From: Symbiodinium natans
Lineage: Eukaryota; Sar; Dinophyceae; Suessiales; Symbiodiniaceae
Reading direction: 5' to 3'
NCBI GenBank assembly: GCA_905221605.1
Contig: CAJNDS010001846.1
Location: 399,501-463,500 of the forward strand
Length of the DNA stretch: 64,000 bases
The notes beneath the pieces are model-generated. The model did not search any database. It was given only the letters and a program-made list of their open reading frames with translations, and was not told where the DNA came from. Positions 46,724-57,964 of the stretch are shown in pieces. The position numbers and the translations under genes were made by a program. Position 1 is the stretch's first letter, and each line of letters begins with the position of its first letter.

Positions 46724-46960
46724 CTACTGCAAGTACCTGGAGAGCCATTGCAACCCACTGCTCTGACTGTCGCAGAGCATACAGCATCTAAGCCAGCTGG
46801 CCACCACTCTGTCGATTACCTTCCCCAGGTGCGCATACACATCCTGCAAGGTTTGCAGGCTGCAAGACATCTGACAAGACCAGAGCTTCGGCCCAGCCTC
46901 TTTCTTGAGGTATGCCAGATCTGCATCGACAGTGCCCATCTGCTCGAGACAGTGGCCAGT
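46724..46960 (-). CDS. Helical candidate exon, unknown
   Basis: Reads LEQMGTVDADLAYLKKEAGP, KLWSCQMSCSLQTLQDVY then AHLGKVIDRVVASW, an alpha-helical, protein-like text on the minus strand. A second segment at about 47,170-47,280 reads LLILEELHRCNVAAHPNETM then VKLFRSHLG and may be the preceding exon. No family is recognised. Confidence 0.4.
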   Translation of the reverse strand, partial: TGHCLEQMGTVDADLAYLKKEAGPKLWSCQMSCSLQTLQDVYAHLGKVIDRVVASWLRCCMLCDSQSSGLQWLSRYLQ

Positions 46961-48499
46961 GATGCTGACATGAGGAATGACATGCCAACTGTTCAGGTTT
47001 GTTCAGCAGTTCGGCCTCTCCGGAAGGAAGCGCGCCTGCTTGGCAGAATGAGGTAGCCATGCGAGTATATGGGAGTCATGCCCACGAACAACAACTCCTG
47101 GGAACAACAACTTGGGCAACAATGCCTCGGATGCCTCGAGGGCTTCCAGCAGCTTTCAGGTTGCGCCGTCACGAGCCAAGATGGCTGCGGAAAAGCTTCA
47201 CCATCGTTTCATTCGGGTGTGCAGCTACATTGCAACGGTGTAACTCTTCAAGAATTAGCAAATTTGCAGTATATGTAGCAGAGCAGCCACTCGCCTGAAC
47301 ATGGCACGGTCCCGAGCTCACGAGGCAAGGTGTTCTGCTTGCATGACAGCTCCAAGCTAGGCTAAGCTCGGCTTCAGAACGTCTGGGATAAGCTTCTCTT
47401 ACATCTACCTTCACACAATTCCTTGTTTTCGGGCTGCATCGCAAAGTGCACTGTCGAATGCTCGAGACCAAACTTCACCGCCGGCGCAACCAGGGAGGAA
47501 CTTGTACTGCTTTTGCAGCTGGGGCCTTGCGCTCAGTGCAGATTGGAGAAGCCTACCAGAAGCTTTCAGTAGAAGTGCGCCTCATCCTTGCTGTCTTTGT
47601 TGTAGCCACCTTTGAGCATCCAGGGTATATCATGGTATATCGTGCTACAGTGTGGTGCTCTAACTGTGGCCCTCTGGAGGTGCCTGCGGAGCCTGCGGGG
47701 TCCACTTTTGGGGCCTCCTGCGCTCGTGCTTGCGGCTGACACAGGAGGGAACATGGCATGCAACAGTACGAATACCAATAAATACCATGCTAAGATTTCA
47801 CCCCCCCAACAGACTCCACCCTCAACAGCAGTTTCGGCGCCACAGTGAGTGTTTTTCTCAAATCCTTTGGTCCAGGGCGCTGAGCACTGGCTGTCAACAC
47901 AAGAACTCCCTGGCTTCGTGTCGCGAATTCTGCCCAACGAATTTCTAGCGGGCAGGTTGAATGTTTGCGCTGCTCGAAGTTTCAGATGTCCTTGTCAGCC
48001 TTGTCAGAACTGACCATGCAGCGTCCCATCAACGAATCCAACCAGTCATCCTGCCGTCCAAAGTCTTCAAGCGGAAGCTGGAGATTTTCGGGGCTAGCGG
48101 CCGGTAACCTCTTCTTTGGCAGCTTCCTTCTGGGCTTTGACGTCCTGCGCATCTGCTGCCGGATCCCTTGCTACCATGCAGACTAGGCGATGCCAGCCAC
48201 AAGTTTCTGCAGGTGCCAGTTGCAGATAGCTGCACCACTACAGGATCGAGCATACACATACCAGGGCCTACCACCACATGACACCCATGCCTTGCGCGAA
48301 CAGGAAAGTCCTTGCTGTCTGGTGGATCGGGCGCCAAGGCGGGCGACATTCGGCCCATCCTTAATATGCTTCTCTCAAAGCATGGGGCCTCTGGCTTTGA
48401 TCTCTGCGAATCGTGCATCTCATATGTGAGTTTGACAGTGTTTAAGCGGCATGCAGCACACGTGTGCCGCCAGCTGCAAGAGCCTGCAAAGAGCAAGTC

Positions 48500-49722
48500 A
48501 GCGCCAAGAGGTTCCTCTTGCAAGCTCCTGAGGCTGCCTGCACCAGCTTGTCGTGCCACTCCTGCAGCCTCATCTCCCTGTTTGCCGTGAAACAGTGTAT
48601 CCTTGCATGGGACCCAAAGGTATCATGGAAGTGCAGAACTTCTTGGTGCTGTCCTCTGTTTTGAACTGCCCTCGGAAACCAAGATGGTGAATCCAACCTG
48701 TACCCGTCGTGCAACAGGCTCATTGTAGTGCATTGGGCGCATTTGGACAACATACTCTCCGCAGCACCGGGGTCTTGTAAGGTCCCCGCTCCATGTGCCT
48801 GGTGCTGACATCTTGCAATGGTCTCCACCTGACAGAAAAGGCAACTGGCAACTGTGTCACTCGAAGGGAGTTTGTATACTTACAGCAGACTGCACATAAT
48901 ATGTGAACAATCTGAGGGGAGGGCTCGGCACTCGTTCACTCCGAGTGGAAGTCCAGTCGGTTCAGGTTCCTCTGTAGCCTTTCGCTCGCCGCATTCTGTT
49001 CGGACTGCCGCGAATGCGATCGTCTACTAGGAGTGGGCATGGTTTGTGATGATTTCCCTCGATACAACAAAAAATCATACGAACATCGAGCAGGACTATG
49101 TGGGCAGATCGCCACGACGCCGAGCGAATCGGTACACAAGCCGCCTGCTCAGCATCGCGACCTTTCTTGTTCCTGCAACTTGGCTGCAAGAGAGTTCTTC
49201 ACAAGAAGTAAGAACTGTTGCGACGACGGCCTCTTCTTGCCTTCAGTCTCATCCAAATCCACACGTGAAACGGCGCCGCTAGTCAAGAGCTTGTCCACGG
49301 CAGGCTGGGAAAGGGCAAATTTTTCAATGACGGAGACAAAATGGATGAAGTCAGCAGGTCGTCAGCAGGTAGTGCCTGCACCGGAAGAAGGACGTTGACC
49401 CGCTCGTCCTGGTCCACCCGCCTCAGGCAGTGCGTCAAGCAGTCAGCTAATGCTGGTCACGTCTAGACAATGGGTCCCGACACGATAAACCCACGCTGCC
49501 GTCCGGCTTGCCGGTCCTATACGAACATGTTGAGACAGCTATCGACAACTGCTACATGCTTCTACGACTGGGGCTTGTGGTACTCGGGTCCTTCTTTTTG
49601 CCCTTCTTCACGTCGTCATCATCGACTGCATGCTCCGCAAACACTGTCTTCTGCAAGTTGGAGGCCAAATATGTCCTTAGGCTGCGTTGTGATACTTTCT
49701 TCGCCGATTCTTTCTCTTCCAG
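48500..49722 (-). CDS. Multi-exon gene with possible PH-like segment
   Basis: The exon from 49,722 to about 49,569 (ATAG acceptor, GT donor) reads EKESAKKVSQRSLRTYLASN, LQKTVFAEHAVDDDDVKKG and KKKDPSTTSP. About 49,160-49,355 reads DFIHFVSVIEKFALSQPAVD, KLLTSGAVSRVDLDETEG and NSLAAKLQEQERS. Near 48,560-48,650 the text HFHDTFGSHARIHCFTANRE then MRLQEWHDKLVQAA resembles the last strand and C-terminal helix of a pleckstrin-homology domain, with the helix tryptophan in place. The PH assignment is tentative; the other exons match no family I know. All three are on the minus strand in a consistent order. Confidence 0.45.
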
Positions 49723-50481
49723 CTATGGCATGATTTGGTCTGCTTCTGGGCTTCTAGCAGCTGTCGATTCGGCAACACGTCCTTGCAAGATGGCAAAGCT
49801 GGGCCAAAGCCGCCCAAAGAAGCTTGCTGCCGTGGATTGTTTTTCCCGCCTCTGGTTTGTCACAAGTGAACACGGTCTCGCGGGCTTCAACCCAGACCTG
49901 CACTCAGCTGCACTGGAGAGCAAACCCTTTGCTTGTTGGCCAGAGTGCCTGTCGTCCATCGTGACCAACATACCAGCCTGACAAAAGCCGTGTTTGAGCT
50001 CATATGCTCCTTTTGATATCAAGTATGTACACAAAAGCCTGCTTTGTTGTAGGCTTTAACTTCCCACTAATTTTCCACCCGAGGTTGCCGCTCATTGGAG
50101 GTGCTGCCTCGGCTCAGGAACAGGAGACACCACCAAGAGAGGCATGGCATCAGTGAATCAGCTCCGGCCTTCCGAAACTTGCATCAGCCTGATCCACTCC
50201 TGTTCACGAGGCTGAAGGGAGAGCCGCCCTTCAATGAACCGGAACCGTAAACAGCTATTTCATGATTTACACTGCAGTTTCCAGGTCGTGCCAAAAAACA
50301 CCGACAGAACCATCACGTTGCATCGGTACGAACACACGAGACATCTCGGAGTTGCCCATGGAGGCCTTGTAATTGTACCCCAATCCTGCCCGCCAGCCAC
50401 ACAAGCCCATGGAAGGGAAAACTGTCAATAGCAATCGAGCCGACCAATGCTCGCCATGCAGCGGTTGCGAGACGCTCCAAG

Positions 50482-50524
50482 AGCTGCATATTCCAAGCGG
50501 CATTCCAAGCGGCATTCCAAGCAC
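50482..50524. repeat. Triplicated GCATTCCAAGCG
   Basis: Three head-to-tail copies of a 12-bp unit. The surrounding 50.0-52.9 kb contains only weak exon candidates (for example ENEADMDEEEQPEML ending near 50,853, minus strand). Confidence 0.85.
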
Positions 50525-51892
50525 TACCAAGCACGGCACCTGCCCACACTGGGTTTACAGCTTCAGTAAGCAGCCTTTGCGCGCCATTTGGTCCAACCCA
50601 TCTCGGCCCAGCACTTGTTAATCGTGCAACGGCCACATGCTGCTGGCAAATTCTGTTCTCCTACTACAGACTACAGTGGCTACAGTCTGATGAGAATCTA
50701 CAGACTACATTAATGGTACGCCGTGGCTCGGCCTTCTGAGCTGCTTGACAGACTATGCAGGTGAGGTGCAGCTTGCAGTGCTTGAATAACTTCCTACCGC
50801 ACTATGACCATTTACGGCCGAAGGCCCACATCTTGTCGGAGGCATCTGTCTGTCAAAGCATCTCAGGCTGTTCTTCTTCATCCATGTCTGCCTCGTTCTC
50901 CTGCGAGACGGATGGACAGGGAACGCGACTGGGTGCACGCTTCCACAGCTTCCACAGCTTCCTGATAGCACAACGCTGTTTTCTGACCAACAGGTTGATC
51001 CTGCTGGGGATTCTCTCCCCACAAAAGATGGCTCGCAATATCTTGTTTCAGATAAGCGCAATGCACTTCTCAAGGCCAAGACGCCTACCCGAGTTCTCGG
51101 ACTACTGTTCTCGGCACATGCAGCCAAGTGCTTGCCTACGCCTAGAGCAAACCGCGCACTGAGCATCAACAGGCTCATGCGAAGACTACGTACCGAAGCA
51201 CCGAAGCTGCATTTGCGCCGTGCACCAGGCAGAATCAAGAAAAAGATAGAAGATCAGCTCGAATTACTCTTTTAGACTCTTATAAACTCTTCAACTTAAA
51301 CTTTGATGCTTGATTCTCGATGCTACGGGCACAATGCAGAATCAGGATCTGTCTGTCCTGTCCTACGGTGGCTGGGTCTGTACATTTGACGGGCAAATGG
51401 TCGGCCTGTTTTTGCAGAACACCGACGGCTAATTCGTATGCTGCCTATACAACGCTGCAGCAGTTTCTTAAGACGTCTGTCAGAACACGCAAAGCAAGGC
51501 CTGGCATGCCAAATTCAGTTGTAATTAGTACTCTTGGTGTCTTGGTGAGCGATGAGAAAGCCCTAAATTGCCGAGGCTCCTTGAGATAGGACTTGTCGAG
51601 ATCGACGTCGTAGGCTGGAGAATCTGCTTCGTGTTTGCTTTCAGCAAATACGTCTCGGCTTGTGAGCCGTCCTGCAGACGTCTGACCATCGAAAGAAGCA
51701 GCTCAAAAAGCCCCAACCGTGACCCTCCGTGACCCTATGCAGCCCGAAGGCTGGCGAAATTTCGGCCCGGGGAATTTTTTGGGAACTCTTCCATTCCAAT
51801 CATCTCTACCAAAATGCAGGCCTCCAGAACCAAGCAAAAGTAGTGCCTTGGAGAGGCACCGCGTCCTCCCATTGCACAGGCACTGGGCTTCT

Positions 51893-51922
51893 CTAAACCC
51901 TAAACCCTAAACCCGAAACCTT
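51893..51922 (-). repeat. Short CCCTAAA tract
   Basis: Three to four heptamers, the last CCCGAAA. Confidence 0.85.
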
Positions 51923-52297
51923 TGCATCCCCTGGGTAGACATCCCGCCTGGGCGGGTCTTCTTCCCAAGACTCAGGAAGAATACAGGTGGCACCTTGGGC
52001 ACAAGGGCTGCACCTCCAAATGCATTACCAGCATGCCTCAACTTGGGTCGGAGGATGTGACAACTGTTACAGCACAAAGCTGAAACAGCCGAGAAGTAGT
52101 CGAATATGCTTTCGTCCCAGGAGCGCGAGTCTTGGCCTTTTGTGCATTCCGGGATTTCCGGAAGGTGGCCAGTTCCCGGCTCCAGAGGCTCTGGCCCAGG
52201 CTTGCCCTCGGCTTCTGCTCGAAGGGCCTCCGAACAAGCCACGTGTTATCACGTGTTCTCGTGCCACGGCAGTACTTCTCATAGCAACATGCTACTG

Positions 52298-52313
52298 TTA
52301 TTACTATTATGAT

Positions 52314-52402
<89 letters not shown>

Positions 52403-52406
52403 GTAG

Positions 52407-52471
<65 letters not shown>

Positions 52472-52515
52472 TTACTACTATCAGTACTATTACTACTATT
52501 ACTATTACTACTATG
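52298..52515. repeat. TAC/CTA trinucleotide microsatellite, over 200 bp
   Basis: More than 60 units of ACT/CTA, with one phase-reversing centre (CTACTAGTAGTACTAC near 52,398) and ATT interruptions at both ends. Translations as poly-Thr, poly-Tyr or poly-Ser are artefacts. Confidence 0.97.
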
Positions 52516-52993
52516 ATCTACTAAGCTGAAGGGAGAAGCGGCATCGCCCGACATAAGACGACCAGGGCCTCCCGGTACCACTTTGCCTCAGGCTACAGCT
52601 TTTGGCATGCAGTAAGACAGAGTAGCTCTCAATATGCACCGCTGTTACTGCTGCTGCTCGTGCCATCAGCTACAAGACAAGAAGAGCCTTTGCAGCCAAA
52701 GGTCTGCGCGAGTGCTATACTTGTCTCTGATCGGCATGTCCTCTGGTACACCATGTGCCTTCATGAACTTCTGGAATCGCTCATTGCCTAGGCTCCGGCC
52801 GGGTCTCAACAATCTTCAATCGTTGGGTTGCGCATGGTGGTTTCAGTAAGCCCCTTCCCTCTATCTCAGCCTGTCAAAATGAGGGAATGGGCGGTTGAGC
52901 CTTTGGAGTTCAGAACCAACTCCGCGCAAATCCAATTCGACATGTTTCTTCATTAGGGAAAGGGGGGGGTTAGTCAAGATAGCTGGCAACGAT

Positions 52994-53380
52994 TCAATGA
53001 TTCAAGTCGTTGGTTTCCCGGCCTCCCAGCTCCATCATCTTGAGATGGACAGGCTTCCAAGCATCCAGGTAAAGCGACTGGACAAAGCTTGTTGCCACGC
53101 CAAGGCTGCGGTGGATTCCGGAAGCTTCAATACTGATGTAAATTCCGTGGGACACTGACGCCCAGCGAGGTAGCATACCCTCACCTGCGACTGCACAGAC
53201 GAGTGACATTATGACGCTATCTAGACTAGACATCCAAGATAGAAAGCGGGGGCCACTCAAACTCAGCGAAGCACCATCGCAGCAGGTCTGATTTGCCGTC
53301 TGCCGCAGGTGTTGATCGAAGAAGGCATGCACACTTGGGTCGACCATGGCTCTGGGCAAAAGCACACTAGGGGGACTCAT
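52994..53380 (-). CDS. Possible exons, unknown
   Basis: The minus strand reads AMVDPSVHAFFDQHLRQTAN after a TTGCCCAG acceptor (about 53,351) and later SSLDSVIMSLVCAVAGEGM. The plus strand just beyond (53,346-53,948) is also open for 200 codons with natural composition. I cannot decide the strand with confidence. Confidence 0.3.
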   Translation of the reverse strand: MSPPSVLLPRAMVDPSVHAFFDQHLRQTANQTCCDGASLSLSGPRFLSWMSSLDSVIMSLVCAVAGEGMLPRWASVSHGIYISIEASGIHRSLGVATSFVQSLYLDAWKPVHLKMMELGGRETNDLNH

Positions 53381-54244
53381 TACTGTTTCAGAGCTGGCCT
53401 TTCAGCCTTGGGCATGGGTGCAGCAGGAGTATTGCAGCAAGAGCATGACCTTTTTGAGGATGGCCAAGCTGCACCTCTCTCAAGATCCGGCCTCTCTGAT
53501 GCGAGCAGACATTTTGGAGAGAAACCTCACCTCGAGGGCAGATTTTTGGCTCAGACGGCTTAGAGATCACACGATGCTGGATGTGTTGAACAGCTCAGAT
53601 GCTCGGGAACTGACTTTGATGAGGTCTCTGCCACTCGGTGCGCTCCGATCCCTGCGCAGACACCCAGACACAGCAACCCTTGCTGAAGACGTACAGCACT
53701 CCGGGGCTTATGGGCGTTCCGCTACTTTCCGGGCTTCGGGCGGTGTGGCTTTAGGTGCTTCCTCAGCCTGCCAGGAGCAGTGTCACTCATATCGGTGCAC
53801 ATATCCGCAGATTCTCAGCACATGCACCTCAACAGCTCAAGGCAGCTCAAGGCAACTCAACAGCCTGAAGCAGCTCCAAGTTCTCTGGCAGCGCTGTCTC
53901 ACAGGCATCCTGACAAATTTCTTCACCCCATTTTCGAAGGAATTTTGACCATCTCAGGGTCCATCTCAACGAATTCATATTCAATATCGACTTTCTTTGG
54001 CCCACATCAGACTCAGGCGTGGCACTGCGGCGCTGCGGATTCGGGATGGTTCCGGCCGGGTTGCTGGGCTGAGGTTGCATGGAGCCCGACATACGAGCGC
54101 GCGTGGTTTCTTGGCCCAATCACCTTGTAGATAGCCCAACCCCACGGCACAGAAGGTAGCCCAACATGTCAAGAAGATAGCCCAGAACCGAAATCCCGAG
54201 GGCACACAAGTCCCAAATCATGCGATAATGATAGGAAAAACTCT

Positions 54245-54512
54245 CTACCTCTTGGGGATAGCATCTTAAGACTAGGATGTACCTATAAAAAAACGCATGT
54301 TTTGCGGAGTCTTCCCGCAGGGCACAGCGATAAAACAGTACCGCTGCCATGAATCCACCCGTGAACTTCTTTTCGAAGCTACCTCTCGGTGATAGCCACG
54401 TGAGTCTAGCTTGAGACGCTGAAAAAACGCCTGTTTCGCAGAGCCTTCCCGCAGGGCACAGCGATTTTTCCAGAACTGCGATTTGAAACGTAACCTGAAG
54501 AAATGGGCTTTG
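54245..54512. repeat. 134-bp tandem duplication
   Basis: CTACCTCT(T/C)GG(G/T)GATAGC begins at 54,245 and again at 54,379, and (C)CTTCCCGCAGGGCACAGCGA ends at 54,330 and 54,464, giving a constant 134-nt spacing with moderate divergence. A third partial copy (CCGCAGGGCACACAGCGAC) lies at about 54,874. On the minus strand the copies encode related peptides (RCALREDSAKHAFF and RCALREGSAKQAFF), so a duplicated exon is possible. Confidence 0.75.
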
Positions 54513-55179
54513 GATGGGGGTGTCTGTATTGTTGTCAGAACGATACCCGAACGATGCCGAACGATGCCTCGGACCTGTCTTGGCAAGGCCAACATGCACT
54601 CGAACCTACGAGTGCGACATGGTTGTGGGTCTGAAAGACGCCGGGGCCTGTTAAACACCCTGGACTTCTGACTTAACTACTACTCTGAACCCTGATTGCA
54701 ACGCCCTCGCAGGTGCACCTTGGCGTTTCGAGTCGTATCGCGCATCAAATACAGCATATAAAACGGTCACATATTCACATGTTCATTGCTAGCGTGCCCT
54801 CGCGTTTCGTGTTCCAAACGAAGCTTACAGAACTATAACCTGGTAAGCACCAACTATGTGAATTTTGCTGATTCCGCAGGGCACACAGCGACTGGGCTAT
54901 CTTCTGGGCTTGCGGGCTAATAAACCACATCGACCCAGTAGCTCATTTTCTCACGGGTAGTTTGGGAGCTTGGGACAGGGGTGGTGAAGTGGACACCCTT
55001 GTTTCAACGGACTGTTCATCTCGGACTGTGCTGTGCCTCCTCCTCCTCCAGAACAGAGTCTTCAGGAAACGCCGAATGATTGTTCAGGCCTGGCTGGGCC
55101 GCCAGAGAACGAGCATGCAATCTGCTACACACCTCCACCAAACCACGATTGCGTGACTAGCAAACTGAACCGTCAAGCC

Positions 55180-57077
55180 AAGCTCGTGGCTCATCCATAT
55201 GCACTGCTTGGGGCCGTCAGGCCCCTGCAAGAAGTCCCGCAGTGCACTTGCATGGCGCTTGTCCAACCGGGAGTCCTGCATGCAAAGGCCCGCAGCAACT
55301 GACGTGTTCGATGCTTGGCCGAGTTAGAGATATTTTCGTCCCATGCAAGCCAACAATGTCCGGCTCATCCAGCACCATAAAAGGTGGCAGCGAATCTTGC
55401 ATGCCTAGGCATCCGCAGTCTGCGCGAGAATCGCTCCACCGACTGGCTTATAGCAGCACAGCACACTGTTGCCATTCAGAAGCAACCTATCTCATCCACC
55501 GAGCAGCCATTCATGAATCCCGGAAGGGCAAAGAGCAGGCTCAGGGCGCAAATGTCCCTGATAAGTGCATCCCAAAGCGAGCTGCGTATCTTGCAACGTG
55601 TCAACATATATGTCAACAACAAAGCACAAGCTGCCTGGCCCCATCCGACAGGCTCTTCAAGGGGGTACCATAGCCGCAAGCTGCAGCACCCCGCCGCATG
55701 GAAGTCAGTAAATCAAACGAGCCATCCGGCTGCCGCTGAAGAAGAGCCTGTCCTCCCTCGCCCCATTCCTACAAGCAGTCAGACAGGATGCAGTAAAAAC
55801 TCAAAACTAGTGTATCCCAGGATGCCGACAGAGCTGTGACAAGATACGGCAGGGACGAAAGCACAGGCCTCCATTCTGTCATCGACAGGTTCGCGCGTCA
55901 GCTGTCTGTAGATTTCATCGACGCGTCGCGACAGCCAGGCTTCAGCACGCACCACACCGGCTGTGCCAGGATTTGCCCTAGAGGGCATGGCACAGGCACG
56001 TCCAGACTCCACACGTGTGCAGTATCCACAGTGGTTTTCATAGCAGTACGTCCACAGTATGTCCACGCTATGTTCATAGTGCCCTGGGGGGGGGGTTAGG
56101 GTTTACATGTCTGCCTTGCTGTCTTCGCAGTCTTGCGCTTCAGCAAGGGTCCGGCAGCCTGGATAGCCTCGGCTGTCAGCGAATGCTGGCAAGACTCTCA
56201 GATGCACAAAATCATTAGCAAAGGCTCGGCCCCCACTTTCTCCAACTCAGCCGGAATCATGGCCAACAGAGCAGTCGCGCTCCGACTCTCCATCAGACCA
56301 AACTGAGGCAAGAGAAGGTCACCATCAAAGGACCTGGGAGGGGTCTTTGGCCCTGAAATCCTGGACGAATATGAAGGGTGTCGCTTGTCAGGTGTATCAT
56401 GTCCCTGCTACTACAATCTGCGGCAAAGAGGCAAAAGAGACTTCGAGAGCCATTCTCTGTATCCGGCTTCTGAGATCTCCGAAAGCTCACCGGCCTCCTC
56501 GCATACCCAATTCGAGGTGACGTAGGCTTCTTTGTCAGCCGAGTCTGGGTGCTCGCGAACTTCCCGCATCAACGTCACAGTGCCTAAGAGATGCTGCAAG
56601 GGATGCTGCATGGGATGCTGGAGTCTGAGCTGCTAGAGCTGCGTTACGTGCTACTCTGTGCTCTGTGTGCGACCATAGGGTTTAAAGGCCGGGCAGACTG
56701 GCCAGCCAAGCAGGCTAAGACAACGTCTCTGTTGGTCTGTTTGCTCGATCTTTTTCTGAGCCGTCCTGGCCTGGTCCATCTCCAGGTCGTTCGACACGGA
56801 ACTTGGCCATCACCCGCGCTGCCGAAGCAGCATCTCGTTTTCCCCGACGGATGAAGCTTCGGAGGCCGCGGTCGCAGCGTCTTCCGAGGAGGAAGCGAAG
56901 CCCGTCCAGGATGGCCGATTTTCCACTAGAGTTACAACCAACAAGACAGCGAATGGACTGATTTTCCAGGTCGATCTTTTTCCTCTTGAAGGACTTGAAG
57001 TCGTTCAGCTCCAGGCACAGCAGCTGGGCTCGCTTGCTTGCTTGCCACTTTGGCCCATCATCTACAGCTTCTCGATC
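55180..57077 (-). CDS. Compact SMC-like ABC ATPase with both head halves
   Basis: Phase-consistent exons: 56798-57077, 56442-56583, 56237-56333, 56115-56158, 55887-55977, 55635-55768, 55508-55557, 55361-55404 and one starting at 55275. Motifs in order: LCLELNDFKSFKRKKIDL (SMC/Rad50-type first strands), CLVGCNSSGKSAILDGLRF (Walker A), LRSFIRRGKR, VTLMREVRE, FDGDLLLPQFGLME, AEAWLSRRVDEIYRQLT (start of the C-terminal half), GYGTPLKSLSDGARDICALS (ABC signature, LSDGA for LSGGE), LPPFMVLDEPDSRLDKRHA (Walker B and D-loop) and QCIWMSHE (switch histidine). Introns: four GT, three GC, one GA. Between the halves only about 100 codons fit, so the long coiled coil and hinge of a true SMC are absent. RecF-, RecN- or Rad50-type relatives are alternatives. 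The exact C-terminus is unresolved. Confidence 0.85.
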
Positions 57078-57364
57078 CTGGGATGTGTTCTCAACCAGCG
57101 AGAGCAACCTGGGCGCGTGACATTACTTCAGCAAGAAAACAGCACGTGTAACTCAGCATTCCTGGCCATGCAAAGCTCCTGAATTTGTCAAGGCGGCTCT
57201 TTCAAGGTGGCGCTTCCTGAGTCCTTCCATGTGGAGGTTGGCCCAGGCAGGGGAGCTGGAGCCTCCTCGGAAACCAGGTGGCCACTTAGAGGTCCTCCGA
57301 GAGAGGACACACTTCTGTTGCAACAAGACCCGTGCCATGGAACAAAAATCTGCTCATGGACTCA

Positions 57365-57964
57365 TGAACAGCGTCCTTCATCTGGGAAAATCTCCGCCTC
57401 ACCAATGAGGCGGGCTAAGCTGGAGAGTCGAGCACCCAGAGCTCCCGGTGCTGGTGACTCACTTGATGGCGCTTTTCTCTTTGCATGTGCTGCCTGGGTA
57501 GCTACTTGCTGCGCAACTTTTGCAGCCTCCTGTGCAGGCCCTGTAGGCACGGCTGGCTCCACTTGCTTTGGAGTCTGCACTTGCTTTGGAGGTTGCATTT
57601 GCGCTGGAGCCTGTACGTGCTTTGCAGGCTCGGCTTGTTTTGGAGGCTCGGCTTGCTTTCGAGGCTCGGCTTGCTTTGGAGGCTCGGCTTGCTTTGGAGG
57701 CTCTGGTTGCTTTGCCAATGCCTTTGCGAGTGCTTGCTTTGCTGCTTTGCCTTGTTTGGCTTGTTTCGGCAGTGGCGCTGTCTGCATCGCAACATGCCTT
57801 GCTGCCTTCCTGGGAGGTGCGAAGCCCACTTCCAACACATCATCATCGAGGCATATCACTGGCTCTGGTACCGGCTCTGGCGACGGTGGCTCCACAGGTT
57901 TACTGACCCGTCGCTTCTTGAGCAGCATCTCCACATGCCCATGACCAGGTCGATTCGTTGAAGA
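57365..57964 (-). CDS. Pro/Lys/Gln-repeat exon with SUMO-interaction-like motif
   Basis: Starts after a TTACAG acceptor (57,966-57,965) and reads EMLLKKRRVSKPVEPP, then PEPVICLDDDVLEVGFAPP, then about ten units of the type PPKQAEP/ALAKQPE/QVQTPKQVEP, then a helical tail GARLSSLARLIGEAEIF. VICLDDD matches a SUMO-interaction motif (hydrophobic core plus acidic residues); KKRR and KRK are NLS-like. It lies directly 5' of the SMC-like ATPase exons on the same strand with about 290 nt between, so it may be that protein's N-terminal part. The joining splice sites were not identified, so a separate gene is possible. SMC5/6 biology makes a SUMO link attractive, but this is inference. Confidence 0.65.

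Noticed and set aside
52279-52581. Poly-Ser, poly-Thr and poly-Tyr frames
   Set aside because: They are translations of the TAC trinucleotide repeat.
53346-53948. 200-codon plus-strand open frame
   Set aside because: Composition is fairly natural, but no domain is seen, the minus strand also has exon-like text next to it, and the strand disagrees with the gene array. Left undecided rather than annotated.
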